Assembly: GCA_022572885.1 (NCBI GenBank)
Contig: JACZVC010000025.1
Span: 1 to 42,012 of the forward strand
Direction of reading: 5' to 3'
Length of the DNA stretch: 42,012 bases
DNA from: Pseudomonadota bacterium
GTDB taxonomy: Bacteria; Pseudomonadota; Gammaproteobacteria; Steroidobacterales; MnTg04
In this document: one piece after another, positions 22,902 through 32,249 of the stretch
Position numbering within the stretch: the first letter of the stretch is position 1
Layout of the letters: every line of letters starts with the position of its first letter
Program-made: the position numbers and the translations under genes
Notes under the pieces: generated by a model
What the model saw: the letters and a program-made list of their open reading frames with translations, nothing else
Told to the model about the DNA's origin: nothing
Databases searched by the model: none

Positions 22902-25900
22902 GTGAGCGATGGAAAGACATACAGCGATATTTTCTCCCCACAACTACCGGCATTGCCTGCCTCGGTAGTTCGCTGGGGCCGTCTTTATGGGGCGGCGCCG
23001 GCGCTGGCAATCAGTGCCGCTGCCGATAAGCACGGCAAACCGGTCATCGTGGTTTGCAATAGCGCGGCCGAAGCGGCGAAGCTCTGTGACGAGCTCCGGT
23101 TTTTTGCCCCGCCGGACTTGCCGGTCAGTCAGTTCCCCGACTGGGAAACCCTGCCATACGATGTATTTTCGCCGCACCAGGACATTGTTTCGGAACGCCT
23201 CGCGACGCTTCTGCAAATCCCCAGCCTGGAGCGCGCTGTAATCGTCGTGCCCATCGCCACGCTGATGCAGCGCCTGGCGACACCCGCGTGGGTACGCGGG
23301 CGATCCTTGCTGCTCGAAAAGGGGCAGCAACTGGAGCTCGGCAGCTTGCAACAAGAGCTGGTTGCGGCCGGTTACCGGCGCGTGCCGCAGGTATTCGAAC
23401 ACGGCGAGTTTGCGATACGCGGTTCACTGGTCGACCTGTTTCCGATGGGCGGCCATTCTCCATTGCGGATAGACCTGCTCGATGACGAAATCGACACCTT
23501 GCGCTACTTCAATGCAGAGACGCAACGATCCGCGGAAAGCGTGAACCGGGTGCGGTTGTTGCCGGCGCGCGAATTTCCGCTGGACGAAAACGGCATACGG
23601 TTTTTTCGGCGACGTTTTCGGCAGCGGTTCGAAGGCGACCCCAGCGCCAGCCAGCTATATCAGGAAGTTTCGAAGGGCAATGCGCCGGGCGGCACCGAGT
23701 ACTATTTGCCATTGTTTCACGAACAAATGAGTTCCCTGCTGAATTATCTGCCTGCCGGGTCCCTGGCCATCCTGCCAGCGGATCTCGACGCTGCGCTGGG
23801 CGCGGCGTGGAGCGAAATCGTCGACAGATACGAACAGCGGCGTCACGATACCGCGCGCCCCATCCTCAGACCCGATGAAATCTGCTGCCCGCCGGAAGAA
23901 CTCCAGGAACTTTTCCAGGCGATGCCACGTATCGTCTGGCAACCATTCGAATGGCCGGGTGCAGACCCGGGCAATTGGCATTTTGCGAGCAACAAACCAC
24001 CGGCGCTGAACCTCGACCCCAGGGCCGTGGAGCCGGCCGCGGCATTGCAGCGCTACCTCGCATCCTTCTCTGGGCGCATCCTGTTCGCGGCCGAATCGGC
24101 GGGCAGGCGGGAAACCTTGATCGAGATACTCGCCGGCCACGGCATCAGCCTGCCGGCTTGCGAGAACTGGCAGGCATTCATCGCCTCCAGCCAGAAACTG
24201 GCGGTCACGGTGGCGCCGGTCCAGCAGGGCCTGCAACTTCAACAGCCGGCACTGGCTTTGATTGCCGAAGACCAGCTTTTCGGTGAACGGGTGCGGCAAA
24301 GCCGCCGCCGGCGACGGGCCGCGCGCGATCCCGAACAGATCATTCGCGAGTTGACCGATCTGCAGACAGGGTCCCCGGTGGTGCACGAAGATTACGGTGT
24401 CGGGCGCTATCTCGGGCTGGTGACAAAAACCATCGACCAGACACCCTTGGAAATGCTGGTCCTCGAATACGCCGGCGGCGACAAACTCTACGTCCCCGTC
24501 CATGCCTTGCGACTGATCAGCCGTTATACCGGCGGGTCACCGGATTCCGCCCCTTTGCACCGGCTCGGCGGCAACCAATGGCAAAGAATCCGCCAGAAGG
24601 CGCGTGAGCGCATCCACGATGTCGCTGCCGAGCTGCTCGAACTTTATGCGACCCGCGAATCCCGAACCGGCCATCGATGCGAATACGATGAGCGCGACTA
24701 TCGCGCATTTTCCGCCGAATTCCCATTCGAGGAAACCGCCGACCAGGAGCAGGCGATCGTCGAGGTCCTGCGCGACCTGCGCGATGGCAAACCGATGGAC
24801 AGGGTGGTCTGCGGCGATGTCGGTTTTGGCAAGACCGAGGTCGCGTTGCGCGCCACTTTTGCCGCGATCAGCGGCGGCCGCCAGGTCGCCTTGCTGGTCC
24901 CGACGACCTTGCTTGCACAACAGCACTACCAGACTTTTTGCGATCGTTTTGCCGACTGGCCGGTCAAGGTTGAAATGCTGTCACGATTCAGGAAAGGCAA
25001 GCAGGCCAGGGAAATCATCGCCGAACTGAAAAGCGGCATCGTCGATATCGTGATCGGCACGCATCGCCTGCTCCAGCCAGAAGTCGCTTTTGCCAATCTG
25101 GGCCTGGTCATTATCGATGAGGAACAACGTTTCGGCGTGCGCCACAAGGAACGGCTCAAGTCCCTGCGCGCTGAAGTCGATGTGCTGACCCTGACTGCCA
25201 CGCCAATCCCGCGCACGCTGAACATGGCCATCGGCGGGTTGCGGGAAATGTCGCTGATCGCAACACCGCCCGCCGAGCGGCACGCGATCAAGACTTTTGT
25301 CAGTCAATGGGATGACGCGCTGATCAAGGAAGCCTGTATGCGAGAAGTACGCCGCGGCGGGCAGATCTTTTTTGTCCACAATGAAATCCGGACGATTGAA
25401 AATATGGCGGCAAGGCTCGCCCGGCTGCTCCCCGATCTCAGCATTCGGATCGGCCACGGCCAGATGCGTGAAATAGAACTGGAACAGGTCATGCTCGATT
25501 TCTACCACCAGCGTTTCAGCCTGTTGCTGTGCACGACCATCATCGAAAGCGGTCTCGACTTGCCCGCCGCCAACACCATCGTCATCAATCGCGCGGATAA
25601 GCTTGGCCTGGCCCAGTTACACCAGTTGCGGGGCCGCGTGGGCCGTTCCCATCATCGTGCCTACGCCTACCTGATCGCCCCGCCCCTCTCGACGATTAGC
25701 GGTGATGCCGCGCGGCGGCTGGAAGCCATCGAATCGCTGGAAGAGCTGGGCGCCGGCTTCACGCTGGCCACCCACGATCTGGAAATCCGGGGCGCCGGGG
25801 AACTGCTCGGAGAGGAACAAAGCGGACAAATTCACGAACTGGGCTTTTCGCTATACATGGACATGCTGAAAAAAGCGGTCCATGCGATGCGCTCCGGGCA

Positions 25901-26366
25901 AGCGCTTTCAGCGGACGAGAATGCCAATCCGGGCATCGAAGCGGAACTGCGCGTGGCCGCGCTGATCCCCGAAGATTACCTGCCCGATGTCCACTTGCGG
26001 CTGATCCTTTACAAGCGCATCGCCAACGCGGACAGCGAGGAGGCTCTGCGGGAACTTCAGGTCGAAATGATCGATCGCTTCGGCCTGCTGCCAGCACCAA
26101 GCAAAGCGCTGTTCCGGCTGGCAAGAGTCAAATTGCGCGCCCAGGCATTGGGGATTCGCAGACTCGAAGCGACCGCGAAAAGCGGCAGTCTCTGGTTTTC
26201 CGGCAAAACGCCGGTTGAGCCGCTGACGCTGATCCAGCTAATCCGCAAGGAACCATCCCGTTATCGTCTTGACGGCCAGGACCGTCTGCGCTTCACGGTC
26301 GACATGCCCGACGAGGAAAGCCGTTTTGCGGAGCTTGAAGCCATTTTGTCTTTGTTGGCAGCCTGA
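22902..26366 (+). CDS. mfd: Transcription-repair coupling factor Mfd
   Basis: A 1154-residue protein with GTG at 22902 as start (E. coli Mfd is about the same length); the frame is open further upstream, but that part overlaps aguB and is not protein-like. Domains in order: a UvrB-homology region for UvrA recruitment (about 1-330), a linker, the RNA-polymerase-interacting domain beginning near VHEDYGVGRYLGL, a RecG-like translocase with Walker A GDVGFGKTEVA, the DEEQ box (IIDEEQRFGVRHKE), TATPIPRTL and QLRGRVGRSHH, then the TRG motif (DLEIRGAGELLGEEQSG) and the C-terminal autoinhibitory domain. Mfd removes stalled RNA polymerase and recruits excision repair. No strong ribosome site precedes the GTG; TTG at 22887 is an alternative. 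Confidence 0.97.
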   Translation: MSDGKTYSDIFSPQLPALPASVVRWGRLYGAAPALAISAAADKHGKPVIVVCNSAAEAAKLCDELRFFAPPDLPVSQFPDWETLPYDVFSPHQDIVSERLATLLQIPSLERAVIVVPIATLMQRLATPAWVRGRSLLLEKGQQLELGSLQQELVAAGYRRVPQVFEHGEFAIRGSLVDLFPMGGHSPLRIDLLDDEIDTLRYFNAETQRSAESVNRVRLLPAREFPLDENGIRFFRRRFRQRFEGDPSASQLYQEVSKGNAPGGTEYYLPLFHEQMSSLLNYLPAGSLAILPADLDAALGAAWSEIVDRYEQRRHDTARPILRPDEICCPPEELQELFQAMPRIVWQPFEWPGADPGNWHFASNKPPALNLDPRAVEPAAALQRYLASFSGRILFAAESAGRRETLIEILAGHGISLPACENWQAFIASSQKLAVTVAPVQQGLQLQQPALALIAEDQLFGERVRQSRRRRRAARDPEQIIRELTDLQTGSPVVHEDYGVGRYLGLVTKTIDQTPLEMLVLEYAGGDKLYVPVHALRLISRYTGGSPDSAPLHRLGGNQWQRIRQKARERIHDVAAELLELYATRESRTGHRCEYDERDYRAFSAEFPFEETADQEQAIVEVLRDLRDGKPMDRVVCGDVGFGKTEVALRATFAAISGGRQVALLVPTTLLAQQHYQTFCDRFADWPVKVEMLSRFRKGKQAREIIAELKSGIVDIVIGTHRLLQPEVAFANLGLVIIDEEQRFGVRHKERLKSLRAEVDVLTLTATPIPRTLNMAIGGLREMSLIATPPAERHAIKTFVSQWDDALIKEACMREVRRGGQIFFVHNEIRTIENMAARLARLLPDLSIRIGHGQMREIELEQVMLDFYHQRFSLLLCTTIIESGLDLPAANTIVINRADKLGLAQLHQLRGRVGRSHHRAYAYLIAPPLSTISGDAARRLEAIESLEELGAGFTLATHDLEIRGAGELLGEEQSGQIHELGFSLYMDMLKKAVHAMRSGQALSADENANPGIEAELRVAALIPEDYLPDVHLRLILYKRIANADSEEALRELQVEMIDRFGLLPAPSKALFRLARVKLRAQALGIRRLEATAKSGSLWFSGKTPVEPLTLIQLIRKEPSRYRLDGQDRLRFTVDMPDEESRFAELEAILSLLAA

Positions 26367-26439
26367 TTGCTGCGCACGCGATCGTGGCTGCACGCGCTTC
26401 GGCTATCGATTCAAGGCTGATTTGGCCATAATAACCAGC

Positions 26440-27351
26440 ATGCAGCATGCAAAGTCCTATCGGTCGCGCACACCAACACTGATCACACTGGCTTTATGTT
26501 TGACGATCCCCGTCCTGGCGTTCGGCCAGGCTCAAAAAAACGATCCGCAGGCATCGGAACCCATCGAATATCCACCTCGGTACCAGGTTGAGCTTGTTGT
26601 TTTCAGACAGCTTGATCCGGCGCCAGGGAACGAGCAATTCGCCCCGCCATACGATCGGTTTGCCACCGCTTCGCTGGCTGAACTCGACGCCTTGTTGTCA
26701 GGGATCGGCGATCCTGATGGCTTCGCCTGGACAGATCCCGCTGCCATTACGGACCCGCTGTCGGTTCCGCCCGGCAACGATGAAGACGACGCACGGTTCA
26801 CCGGCGGAGATCTGGCAATCGGAAAATCCGGCAGGCTTGCGGCGGGCCTCGATGAAGCCGAAGAACCGAAACCTGGAAGAGAACTGCAGATCATCGAAAA
26901 TAAAGAACAATGGCAACTTGCAGATGTCGTCGAGCGCATCAACAATTCGAGGGATTTCCAGCTATTGGCTTATCAAGTCTGGCAGCAAGATGGCGTCCTG
27001 TTCGATGAAGCAGAGCCTTTCGTATTGCCAACCCTAAACAATGACGAGGGCTTGCTCGAGGGCACTGCGACTTTGAGCCTGAGCCGTTTTTTGCATTTGT
27101 TGGTGGAAATCGACTGGTTGCCGCGGGAAATGAATGAGGGTTTCGCACTGTACCCGGGACTTGCCGGCCTGATTGCAAGACCGACCCCGTATTCGATCAG
27201 GGAAAGCCGCCTGATGCAGCGCGGCGTTATCCATTATTTCGATCACCCGCTGTTTGGCGTCGTCGCGCTGATCACCCGGGTCGAAGAAGCCGAGCCGGAA
27301 CTGGATGAAGACGGTAACCCGGTCGATGCCGCGGCGGTCGCTAGTTCTTGA
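26440..27351 (+). CDS. csiV: CsiV-family exported protein
   Basis: A 303-residue precursor. A signal peptide (about residues 10-34, LITLALCLTIPVLAFGQA) is followed by YPPRYQVELVVFRQL, the N-terminal hallmark of the CsiV family, a middle part rich in Asp/Glu/Pro, the segment ATLSLSRFLHLLVEIDWL, and a C-terminal part with RLMQRGVIHYFDHPLFGVVALITR. CsiV was described in Vibrio cholerae as a periplasmic peptidoglycan-binding partner of the protease DegS/effector lipoprotein system involved in lipoprotein-linked stress, and it is typically encoded next to mfd, as here. The family link is by motif and position. The ATG at 26440 lacks a clear ribosome site. Its last 11 bases overlap the convergent GGDEF gene. 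Confidence 0.8.
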   Translation: MQHAKSYRSRTPTLITLALCLTIPVLAFGQAQKNDPQASEPIEYPPRYQVELVVFRQLDPAPGNEQFAPPYDRFATASLAELDALLSGIGDPDGFAWTDPAAITDPLSVPPGNDEDDARFTGGDLAIGKSGRLAAGLDEAEEPKPGRELQIIENKEQWQLADVVERINNSRDFQLLAYQVWQQDGVLFDEAEPFVLPTLNNDEGLLEGTATLSLSRFLHLLVEIDWLPREMNEGFALYPGLAGLIARPTPYSIRESRLMQRGVIHYFDHPLFGVVALITRVEEAEPELDEDGNPVDAAAVASS

Positions 27352-28270
27352 ACAGGCGGGTCAATATGCGTCTGCCTCCGCGGGAGATCGCCTCGTCGAG
27401 CGCGTCTCTGGCCTCTTCTAACGCCTGTCCGGGGACAGTCCCCGGGGCTGGCGATGCGTTAACCACCCCGACACTGATACTGACATAATGGTGAACCGCC
27501 GAATGCGGGTGGTGTATGCACAAGCGACTGACCTGGTCGACAAAACGCTGGCCAAGCTGCGCACACTGACTCTCGTCCATGTTCCTGGCCATGGCGACCA
27601 GAATTTCATTCTCGAAGCGGCCGGCCAGATCGCTTGAACGCCTGGCGACCGCTTTCACGGCACTGCCAATCTGCCGCAAGCAGGCATCGGCCGCCTGGCG
27701 GCCAAAGGTCTTGCTGTACTCGCCAAACTCGTCAATCTGGATCAGAAACAGCGCAACCGTCCCTTTGTCCCGAATAGCGCTGCCCCACTCACGGTTCAGG
27801 ATGCGCTCAAAATAGCGACGCTGATACAAGCCGGTCAAACGGTCGTTACGGATCGCCGATTCAAAATCGGCCGACGCGAGGTTCTCGCTGGCAAGCTCCG
27901 GATCGTGGATCTCGCGTATATAGACCACGATATGGGAAACCTTGTTACTGCGGGTCTCTATGCAACTGATATGCATCGCGCCATGAATCGCGCGGCCATC
28001 CGGCCTGACCCCGCTGATCAGTTTATCGGTCGACGAATCGCTGCCCAGGCAACGCTCACAATCGGCAACGATATCCGTATCCGCGAAAATACCGGCGAAT
28101 TCATCCAGGCCGTTGTGCTGAAAACCGGATTTTGGCACGCCGGTCAGCCTGGCTAGTTCGTCATTGACAAATACGACCGGCCGCTCGTCTGAGCTCACAT
28201 CGATAACCATTACGCCTTGGCCGCTGGCGTCGATCACTGCCTCCAGCGCGGTAACGGTGAGTTGCTTCAC
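27341..28270 (-). CDS. PAS-GGDEF protein with degenerate active site; possible c-di-GMP receptor
   Basis: A 309-residue cytoplasmic protein without membrane segments. A PAS domain (about 7-120: VIDASGQGVMVID, VFVNDELARLTG) precedes a GGDEF-fold domain (about 140-305, opening with DRLTGLYQRRYFE). The catalytic GGDEF motif is replaced by ENEIL at 220-224 (context AGRFENEILVAM), so diguanylate cyclase activity is very unlikely. The inhibitory-site motif RxxD is kept as Arg211-Ser-Ser-Asp214 at the usual five-residue distance. This pattern is known from c-di-GMP effector proteins such as PelD, so a receptor role is inferred. Start GTG at 28270 with GGAG seven bases upstream. It is the last gene of the long minus-strand run and overlaps the csiV 3' end by 11 bases. 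Confidence 0.85.
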   Translation of the reverse strand: MKQLTVTALEAVIDASGQGVMVIDVSSDERPVVFVNDELARLTGVPKSGFQHNGLDEFAGIFADTDIVADCERCLGSDSSTDKLISGVRPDGRAIHGAMHISCIETRSNKVSHIVVYIREIHDPELASENLASADFESAIRNDRLTGLYQRRYFERILNREWGSAIRDKGTVALFLIQIDEFGEYSKTFGRQAADACLRQIGSAVKAVARRSSDLAGRFENEILVAMARNMDESQCAQLGQRFVDQVSRLCIHHPHSAVHHYVSISVGVVNASPAPGTVPGQALEEARDALDEAISRGGRRILTRLFKN

Positions 28271-28298
28271 CCGGCTGCTCCAGACTTCAGGTTCAAAA

Positions 28299-29033
28299 TC
28301 AGCCCGCCAGAAACTGCTGCAAAAGTTGCATAAATATTGCCATTCCCTCGGCTTTTGTCACTTCGATTTCCATATGGATACTCCCGCTGCCGATGCCCGC
28401 CGCCTGGTTTACGACAATCCCGCAACAAGCATAAGCGACCCCGATTTCCCTGGCCAGCGCCGCCTCGGGCATGCCGGTCATCCCGACGATATCGCAACCA
28501 TCCCGTTTGAGCCTTTTGATCTCCGCAGCCGTTTCCAGCCGGGGACCTTGCACCACGCCATGGATGCCATCGGGAATTATCCCTATGCCTGCAGTCGATG
28601 CCGCGGCGCATAATCGCTGTCTCAGTTCCTCATCATAAGGCGGCGAAAACTCTATATGCTGCAGATCCTGCCCGGCGCCATCGAAAAAGGTCTGATCCCG
28701 CCCGTGCGTGTAGTCGATCAGGTCGTCCGGGATAATCAGGCTTCCGCTGACGCAACGCTCGCTGATGCCACCGACGGCATTGACCGCGAGTACCCGCTCC
28801 ACCCCGGCATGCTGGAAAGCCCAGAGATTGGCTCGATAATTAATCAGGTGAGGCGCGATGCTTTGTCCCTTACCGTGGCGAGCCATGAAGATGACCGGCT
28901 CGCCGAAAAGCTGCCCATGCACCAGGCGATTCGACGGTTCACCATAAGGGGTCGTTTCACTGCTCGCACGAGATCGCTCGAATCCCGGCAGATTGTCCAT
29001 CGCTGAACTGCCAATAATGCCCAGGGCGCTCAC
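28299..29033 (-). CDS. mtnP: S-methyl-5'-thioinosine phosphorylase (MtnP/PNP family)
   Basis: A 244-residue purine nucleoside phosphorylase of the MTAP branch. Motifs: IIGSS at the N terminus (phosphate), ARHGKG, NAVGGI, GPRLETAAEIKRL and MTGMPEAALAREI. In MTAP, the residues that bind adenine lie in an Asp-containing DYD segment; here that position reads VVNQAAG, with Asn, as I recall for the Pseudomonas methylthioinosine phosphorylase, suggesting a 6-oxopurine substrate. It would recycle methylthioinosine, the deaminated polyamine by-product of methylthioadenosine, to hypoxanthine and methylthioribose-1-phosphate. It starts with GTG and has GGAGG five bases upstream. nagZ is immediately upstream, as in Pseudomonas. 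Confidence 0.9.
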   Translation of the reverse strand: MSALGIIGSSAMDNLPGFERSRASSETTPYGEPSNRLVHGQLFGEPVIFMARHGKGQSIAPHLINYRANLWAFQHAGVERVLAVNAVGGISERCVSGSLIIPDDLIDYTHGRDQTFFDGAGQDLQHIEFSPPYDEELRQRLCAAASTAGIGIIPDGIHGVVQGPRLETAAEIKRLKRDGCDIVGMTGMPEAALAREIGVAYACCGIVVNQAAGIGSGSIHMEIEVTKAEGMAIFMQLLQQFLAG

Positions 29034-29081
29034 GAAATCCTCCGGCTGTCCGATGTGTTGTTGCTGCCCGCTGTATTTTTC

Positions 29082-30125
29082 TCAGGCGTCCAGCCTCAGC
29101 CCGGGTTGAGTCTCGGTACGGCTGATCATCGCTGTCGCTTCCTGCCAGCGCTCGCTGGCAAAAAGCTCATCGCGGGTCACGCAGTTTTGCCCGTGCAACC
29201 GGGTCAGGCGCAACGCGCTGACGGGATTGTCATACACTGACAGTTCTTCCACAACTCCAATTGCGCCGCGACGATCGTTACAAACCAGGACCATGTCCGC
29301 ACCGGCAGCCAACGCGGCGCGCGCGCGATCTGGCAGACCGCCAACCCCGGCCGCGCCTTGCATGCATAGATCGTCAGCAAACACGACGCCGTTAAATTGC
29401 AGTTTCCCCCTGAGTTCGTCGTTGATCCAGTAGCTCGAAAAAGACGCGGGCAGCAAATCCATCCGCGGATACACGACATGCGCAGTCATGACCGCGGCCA
29501 GACCGCGATCTGTCAGTTTTTGGTAGGGAAGAATATCCTCGAGTACATCGCCATATTCGCGCCGGTCCCGCGGCAATGCCAGGTGCGAGTCGGCGCTGAC
29601 CGCTCCGTGACCCGGCCAGTGTTTGCCCACAGCCGCCATGCCCGCAGATTTCATCGCGCGCATATAGGCGCCGGCAAGTTCGGCTACGCGGTTCGGGTCG
29701 CTGTGAAACGAACGGTCGCCAATCACCTCCGACAGACCCCAGTCGAGATCGAGGACCGGCGCAAACGAAAGATCGACGCCACAGGCCCTGAGCTCGGCTG
29801 CCATAACCCAGCCACAACTTTCTGCCAGCAACAGCCCCTGTTTCCGGTCCAGATCGGATTGCCTGCCCACCAGGTGCGCGGCCGGCAAGCCAGTCAAGTC
29901 CTTGCGGAACCTTTGTACCCGGCCGCCTTCCTGATCGACTGCGATCAGCAACGCCGGGGTTCGCAAACTGTGAATGTCACCGCCCAGGATTTGCAACTGA
30001 TCGGGGTCCAGGTAATTCCGGCTGAACAAAATTACTCCGCCAACCAGCGGATGGACCAACAGGTCGCGATCCTCGGCGGTCAACTCGGGACCTTCGATAT
30101 CCAGCATCAGCGGGCCCAGCGTCAC
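29082..30125 (-). CDS. nagZ: Beta-N-acetylhexosaminidase NagZ
   Basis: A 347-residue cytoplasmic glycoside hydrolase family 3 enzyme that removes N-acetylglucosamine from anhydromuropeptides during peptidoglycan recycling. It starts MTLGPLMLDIEGPELTAEDRDLL, contains QEGGRVQR, the catalytic KHWPGHGAVSADSH loop with its His/Asp dyad, and the nucleophile Asp in VFADDLCMQGA. The GTG start is preceded by GGGGAG eight bases upstream. It follows rlmD by 25 bases and precedes the methylthioinosine phosphorylase by 48. NagZ products feed the AmpR signalling route in species that have inducible AmpC; no such gene is in the window. Confidence 0.96.
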   Translation of the reverse strand: MTLGPLMLDIEGPELTAEDRDLLVHPLVGGVILFSRNYLDPDQLQILGGDIHSLRTPALLIAVDQEGGRVQRFRKDLTGLPAAHLVGRQSDLDRKQGLLLAESCGWVMAAELRACGVDLSFAPVLDLDWGLSEVIGDRSFHSDPNRVAELAGAYMRAMKSAGMAAVGKHWPGHGAVSADSHLALPRDRREYGDVLEDILPYQKLTDRGLAAVMTAHVVYPRMDLLPASFSSYWINDELRGKLQFNGVVFADDLCMQGAAGVGGLPDRARAALAAGADMVLVCNDRRGAIGVVEELSVYDNPVSALRLTRLHGQNCVTRDELFASERWQEATAMISRTETQPGLRLDA

Positions 30126-30150
30126 AGCTTTTTCTCCCCGGGAATGGTTG

Positions 30151-31464
30151 CTACCGCCTTACAAACAACGCGATCGCCTCCGCATGACTGGTGTGCGGAA
30201 ACATGTCCATGATTCCTGTCGCCTTGAAATCATATCCCATTTGCACCAGGCTGGCGGCATCGCGCGCAAGGCTGGCGGGGTTACACGAAACATAGACGAT
30301 ACGCTGAGCCCCTACAGACGGCAGGAACGGAATAATCTGACCGGCTCCGCTGCGCGGCGGATCGAGTACCACGCAAGGGTACTGGCCGGTCATCCATGGC
30401 TCTTCGGCTGATGGAAAAAACAAATCGGCCGGCAGAAATTCCGCATTAGTGATCTGGTTGCGGATCGCGTTGCCGTGGGCGCGTTCGACCAGGCCCATGT
30501 CTCCTTCGATGCCGGTTACGCCGGCGCAGTGCCGGGCCAGCGCCAGGCTGAAATTACCAAGACCGCAAAAAAGATCGAGCGCCTGCTCGTTATCGCGTGG
30601 CGACAACAACTCGAGCGCCAGCTCGATCATTTTCTCGTTGAGCGCCCCGTTTACCTGGATAAAATCGACCGGCGAAAATTCCAGTTCCAGGTCGAAAGCC
30701 GGCAGGCGGTAACGCAACGGGTCTTGCCCCTCGATCAGGGCCTGCACGCTGTCGAGACCACCTTCCTGCAGGTAAAACCGCACTTGGTAGCGCTCGGCAA
30801 ATTGTCTCAGTGCTTCGAGATCGTCCGGTTCTGGCGGATCGAGGACACGAAGAACCAGCGCCGTGGCATTATCCGCAACCGCCACTTCTATTTGCGGAAT
30901 CCGCTCGCAGATGCTGAGCCCGTCGATTAACTGGCACAGCGGGCCAATCAGCCGCCCGACATTGCCCGCGAGAATTTCACAGCCGTCCATGTCGGCGACA
31001 TAGGATTTGTAGACCTCGCGAAAGCCGACCAGCACCCTGCCCTTACCGGCGACTTTCTTGACCCCCAGCCTGGCGCGACGGCGGTAACCCCACCGTGGAC
31101 CGGACAAAGGCTCAAGCCAGCGTTCCGGCTCCAGCTCGTGTTCGGCGAGAATTTCACGATACCAGCCCTGTTTGAGCACGATCTGCTGCTGAGCGTCTAT
31201 ATGCTGCATCGTGCAACCGCCGCAGTTGCCGAAATGCGGGCAACGCGGCTCGACCCGGTGCTCCGAAGGTCTGAGCAGTTCGACAATTTCCGCTTCGTCG
31301 AATCCGCGCCGGCGGCGCCGGCGCTTGAAAGTGACTCGTTCGCCCGGTAGCGTATGGTGCACCCTGGCCGACCGGCCAGGGACATCGGCTACACCACGCC
31401 CCTTGTGGTCGAGGCGAATAATATCAGCGGTTTGCTCGGGACGAGACGCCAGACCACGGCTCAT
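30151..31464 (-). CDS. rlmD: 23S rRNA (uracil-1939-C5)-methyltransferase RlmD
   Basis: A 437-residue SAM-dependent methyltransferase. An N-terminal TRAM domain (about 10-65) is followed by the [4Fe-4S] ligands Cys75, Cys81, Cys84 and Cys162, the SAM loop LDLFCGLGNFSLALA, DPPRSGAG, and the catalytic Cys394 in VSCNPASLARD. All are intact, and the numbering nearly equals that of the E. coli enzyme. It methylates U1939 of 23S rRNA. Its ATG overlaps the stop codon of the upstream exonuclease gene by four bases. A run of basic residues (RRRRRR near 48-53) in the TRAM region fits RNA binding. Confidence 0.97.
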   Translation of the reverse strand: MSRGLASRPEQTADIIRLDHKGRGVADVPGRSARVHHTLPGERVTFKRRRRRRGFDEAEIVELLRPSEHRVEPRCPHFGNCGGCTMQHIDAQQQIVLKQGWYREILAEHELEPERWLEPLSGPRWGYRRRARLGVKKVAGKGRVLVGFREVYKSYVADMDGCEILAGNVGRLIGPLCQLIDGLSICERIPQIEVAVADNATALVLRVLDPPEPDDLEALRQFAERYQVRFYLQEGGLDSVQALIEGQDPLRYRLPAFDLELEFSPVDFIQVNGALNEKMIELALELLSPRDNEQALDLFCGLGNFSLALARHCAGVTGIEGDMGLVERAHGNAIRNQITNAEFLPADLFFPSAEEPWMTGQYPCVVLDPPRSGAGQIIPFLPSVGAQRIVYVSCNPASLARDAASLVQMGYDFKATGIMDMFPHTSHAEAIALFVRR

Positions 31465-32249
31465 GGGTGCTTGCCGTTCGCTTGCCAGGCGCTCAGGAAT
31501 TCGCTCAGATGCGGATGGCCGGATTCCGCCAGTTCCTTTGCCAGCAACTCGTGCTCCCTGGCGAGCTTTGCGCCGTCGATGCGTCCCCTGATCATCTCAA
31601 ACTGCAGATAAACGAGATAAGTATTGAGTACATCGGCCTCACAATAATGACGGATTTTAACGATCCCGCCATCGACAAAACATGGCCAGACCTGGTCCCC
31701 GCTCATCCCCAGTTTACCGGGAAAGCCTAGCATCAGCGCGATATCCTGCAACGGGGCACGGCCCCTGGGCTGGTACCCGGAAATGACATCCATCAGATCG
31801 GTATGCCGCCAATGAAAACGGCTTTGGTAATTATTCCAGCGGAAACTCTGGTCGTCGTCGCCGGTTTCCCAGTACCTGGGTGCACTCACGCCGTGCAGCA
31901 AACTGCGATAATGCAGGATCGGCAAATCGAACCCACCGCCATTCCATGACACGATTGTCGGTGTGAATCGTTCTATGCCGTCGAAAAAACGCGTAATGAT
32001 CTCTTTTTCGTCTGAGTCTTCTTCACCCAGGCTCCATACCCTGAAACCCGAACGGTTGCGCATAGCGACCGCAATGGCCACGACCCGGTGTTGATGCAGA
32101 GGCAAAAATTCACTACCGGATTTTTCCACCTGCCGGTGAAACATCGCCTGCGCGATCTCTTCGTCTCCCAGGCCATCGAGACTGAATAGCCGGCGACCCA
32201 GATCGACGTCCGGCACAGTCTCGATATCGAACACCAGGCAATCAAGCAT
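31461..32249 (-). CDS. Predicted 3'-5' exonuclease, PolB-exonuclease-like (PF10108 type)
   Basis: A 262-residue protein with the DnaQ/PolB exonuclease fold: the first motif LVFDIETVPD (Asp8, Glu10), the second SWNGGGFDLPILHYR, and a third in CEADVLNTYLVYL. It has no polymerase domain. The family is common in proteobacteria and often lies near rlmD or other housekeeping genes, but the physiological substrate is unknown. The gene overlaps acpS by eight bases and rlmD by four, so it is translated as part of the same transcript. Confidence 0.9.
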   Translation of the reverse strand: MLDCLVFDIETVPDVDLGRRLFSLDGLGDEEIAQAMFHRQVEKSGSEFLPLHQHRVVAIAVAMRNRSGFRVWSLGEEDSDEKEIITRFFDGIERFTPTIVSWNGGGFDLPILHYRSLLHGVSAPRYWETGDDDQSFRWNNYQSRFHWRHTDLMDVISGYQPRGRAPLQDIALMLGFPGKLGMSGDQVWPCFVDGGIVKIRHYCEADVLNTYLVYLQFEMIRGRIDGAKLAREHELLAKELAESGHPHLSEFLSAWQANGKHP

